A stretch of 64,000 nt of DNA from Nocardia brasiliensis (GTDB lineage: Bacteria > Actinomycetota > Actinomycetes > Mycobacteriales > Mycobacteriaceae). Below, piece by piece: positions 63,083 through 64,000 of the stretch (positions are counted from its first letter, which is position 1; each line of letters starts with the position of its first letter). A program made the translations under genes and the position numbers. Location: assembly GCF_011801125.1 (NCBI RefSeq), contig NZ_CP046171.1:372001-436000 (forward strand), given 5' to 3'. Under the pieces are notes generated by a model. That model had not been told where the DNA came from, made no database searches, and saw nothing but the letters and a program-made list of their open reading frames with translations.

Positions 63083-63547
63083 ATGTCGGAACTCAAATCG
63101 CAACTGCGGACGGATATGACCGCCGCGATGAAAGCCAAGGACACGCTGCGCCTTTCCACATTGCGGATGCTGCTGGCGGCGATCCAGACCGCCGAGGTGG
63201 CCGGTGCCGAGGCGCGCGAGCTCTCCGACGCCGATGTGCTCGCCGTATTGCAGAAAGAGGCGAAGAAGCGCAGCGAGTCGGCCGAGATCTACACCCAGGC
63301 GGGGCGTGGCGAGTTGGCGGCCAACGAGCACGCCGAGGCCAGGATCATCGACGAGTACCTGCCGACCCAACTGTCCGACGCCGAGGTCGCCGACCTCGCC
63401 GACACCGCGATCGCCCAGGTCGCCGAGCAGCTCGGCGAGCGTCCCGGCATGCGGCAGATGGGCCAGGTGATGAAGATCGCCACCGGCCTCGCTGCCGGCA
63501 AGGCCGATGGCTCCCGCATCTCGGCGGCGGTCAAAGCACGTCTCTAA
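63083..63547 (+). CDS. GatB/YqeY-domain protein, 154 aa
   Basis: A complete YqeY-type protein: LKSQLRTDMTAAMKAKDTLRLSTLRMLLAAIQ and the DADVLAVLQKEAKKRSESAEIY region give the helical domain shared with the tail of GatB. The C-terminal MGQVMKIATGLAAGKADGSRISAAVKARL is typical. Its role is uncertain; a link to tRNA or amidotransferase function is suggested by the fold. ATG 63083 lies seven bases after a -10 box. It ends at a strong terminator. Confidence 0.9.
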   Translation: MSELKSQLRTDMTAAMKAKDTLRLSTLRMLLAAIQTAEVAGAEARELSDADVLAVLQKEAKKRSESAEIYTQAGRGELAANEHAEARIIDEYLPTQLSDAEVADLADTAIAQVAEQLGERPGMRQMGQVMKIATGLAAGKADGSRISAAVKARL

Positions 63548-63580
63548 GGGTCGGGCGCGCGGCTGGGTGCCGAGACCACG

Positions 63581-63616
63581 CGAAGGGCCGCGAACCGGGA
63601 GGTTCGCGGCCCTTCG
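63581..63616. terminator. bidirectional terminator between yqeY and ponA-type gene
   Basis: A 16-base perfect stem (63581-63596 with 63601-63616) encloses GGGA. It lies between two convergent genes, 33 bases from the YqeY-like stop and four bases from the PBP stop. Confidence 0.85.
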
Positions 63617-63620
63617 TCGG

Positions 63621-64000
63621 CTAGCGCGGGATGGGGATGGGGATCGGGATGGGCGGCAGCAGCGGTGGCGGCGGCAACCCGGGGATGCCCACCGGTGGCG
63701 GCGGGCCGGGCGGTGGCGCCGCCCGTTGCGTGCCGTCGCTGACGTAGAGCGTGATCACCGAGCCGGGGATGGCCGAGCCGTTCGGCGCGGTGCCCATCAC
63801 GGTGCCCTTTGCCTGCGCGCCGGGCCCGGTCACCGGCGTCACCTGGAAGCCTGCGCCGACCAGCGCGGCGGTCGCGGCGCCCTGTGACATCCCGACCACG
63901 TCGGGCACCTGGGCGTTGTTCGAGCCGCGCACGTACTTGTCGTCCAGCGGCGGCAGTGCGGGCGGCGGGAAGTGACCGAGCACCGGCTTGATCGAGTTGA
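63621..64000 (-). CDS. class A penicillin-binding protein, C-terminal PASTA end
   Basis: Only the last 126 codons are present; the gene continues past base 64000. The visible part runs from VLGHFPPPALPPLDDKYVRG to a PASTA domain (QVPDVVGMSQGAATAALVGAGFQVTPV, then SVITLYVSDG) and a Pro-rich tail that ends in alternating Ile and Pro. PASTA ends are known on PonA1 of mycobacteria, a bifunctional glycosyltransferase/transpeptidase. The domain may sense muropeptides or lipid II. The enzymatic domains are outside the window. Confidence 0.75.
   Translation of the reverse strand, partial: NSIKPVLGHFPPPALPPLDDKYVRGSNNAQVPDVVGMSQGAATAALVGAGFQVTPVTGPGAQAKGTVMGTAPNGSAIPGSVITLYVSDGTQRAAPPPGPPPPVGIPGLPPPPLLPPIPIPIPIPR

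Overview
The window reads as a chromosomal piece of a high-GC, mycolate-containing actinobacterium, most likely a Nocardia or close relative. Evidence is the strong G/C bias at third codon positions, a KasA/KasB-type ketosynthase, a mycobacterial-type LeuA without the tandem repeat found in M. tuberculosis, the MurT/GatD lipid II amidation pair, an EspI-like MinD ATPase, a class A beta-lactamase of the kind carried by Nocardia, and several apparently leaderless genes. No CRISPR array, insertion sequence, prophage or rRNA was seen. There is one tRNA (Pro, anticodon CGG).

Layout. 0-1 kb: end of a LysE-type exporter and two small conserved genes. 1.1-9.8 kb: a four-gene unit of transglutaminase/DUF2126, circularly permuted ATP-grasp fused to alpha-E, a second transglutaminase and a zinc-ribbon metallopeptidase; this is a predicted peptide-bond-forming and trimming system of unknown substrate. 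9.8-12.6 kb: a taurine-type ABC importer (ATPase, lipoprotein, permease). 12.7-14.7 kb: gatD-murT. 14.7-21 kb: PPOX flavoprotein, Tat-exported FAD oxidoreductase, EamA exporter with divergent LysR regulator, and a ketosynthase. 21-25 kb: EspI-like ATPase and leuA. leuA has an attenuation leader: a 13-codon peptide with three consecutive Leu codons overlapping a terminator hairpin. 25-32 kb: TauE/SafE permease, secreted S33 hydrolase, cholesterol-oxidase-type flavoprotein, a voltage-sensor-like membrane protein and LtrA. 32-34.4 kb: small regulators and two tandem DHFR-like reductases sharing 179 identical bases. 34.4-37.3 kb: yjbQ, then lysC-asd.

37.3-48.2 kb: a GH3 glycosidase with its TetR regulator, a toxin-antitoxin remnant, a thioesterase, a Cys-containing membrane protein, the beta-lactamase, a fur-katA operon, and a tandem pair of secreted serine beta-lactamase-like hydrolases. 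48.2-55.6 kb is the accessory and decaying part. It holds P450-TetR, a frameshifted FAD monooxygenase whose promoter carries the same half-sites as the P450 promoter, a membrane-protein gene cut by an in-frame TGA, a type VII secretion pair whose WXG-like member is frameshifted, and a doubly frameshifted Fic gene lacking the catalytic His. 55.6-64 kb returns to ordinary genes: an orphan SCO2522-family gene, GNAT, an SDR without its catalytic Tyr/Lys, DUF418/TetR with twin operators, tRNA-Pro, a Pro-rich membrane protein, a phosphoesterase, a YqeY-like protein and the PASTA end of a class A penicillin-binding protein.

How the genes work together. The housekeeping sets are amino-acid biosynthesis (leuA; lysC-asd, which also feeds cell-wall diaminopimelate), cell-wall amidation (murT-gatD) and mycolate elongation. 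Around them sit small regulator-target modules whose operators can be read directly as palindromes. The most striking observations are the leuA attenuator, the ATP-grasp/alpha-E/transglutaminase locus, the cluster of broken genes around a type VII secretion pair, and the gene-conversion tract in the DHFR-like pair.
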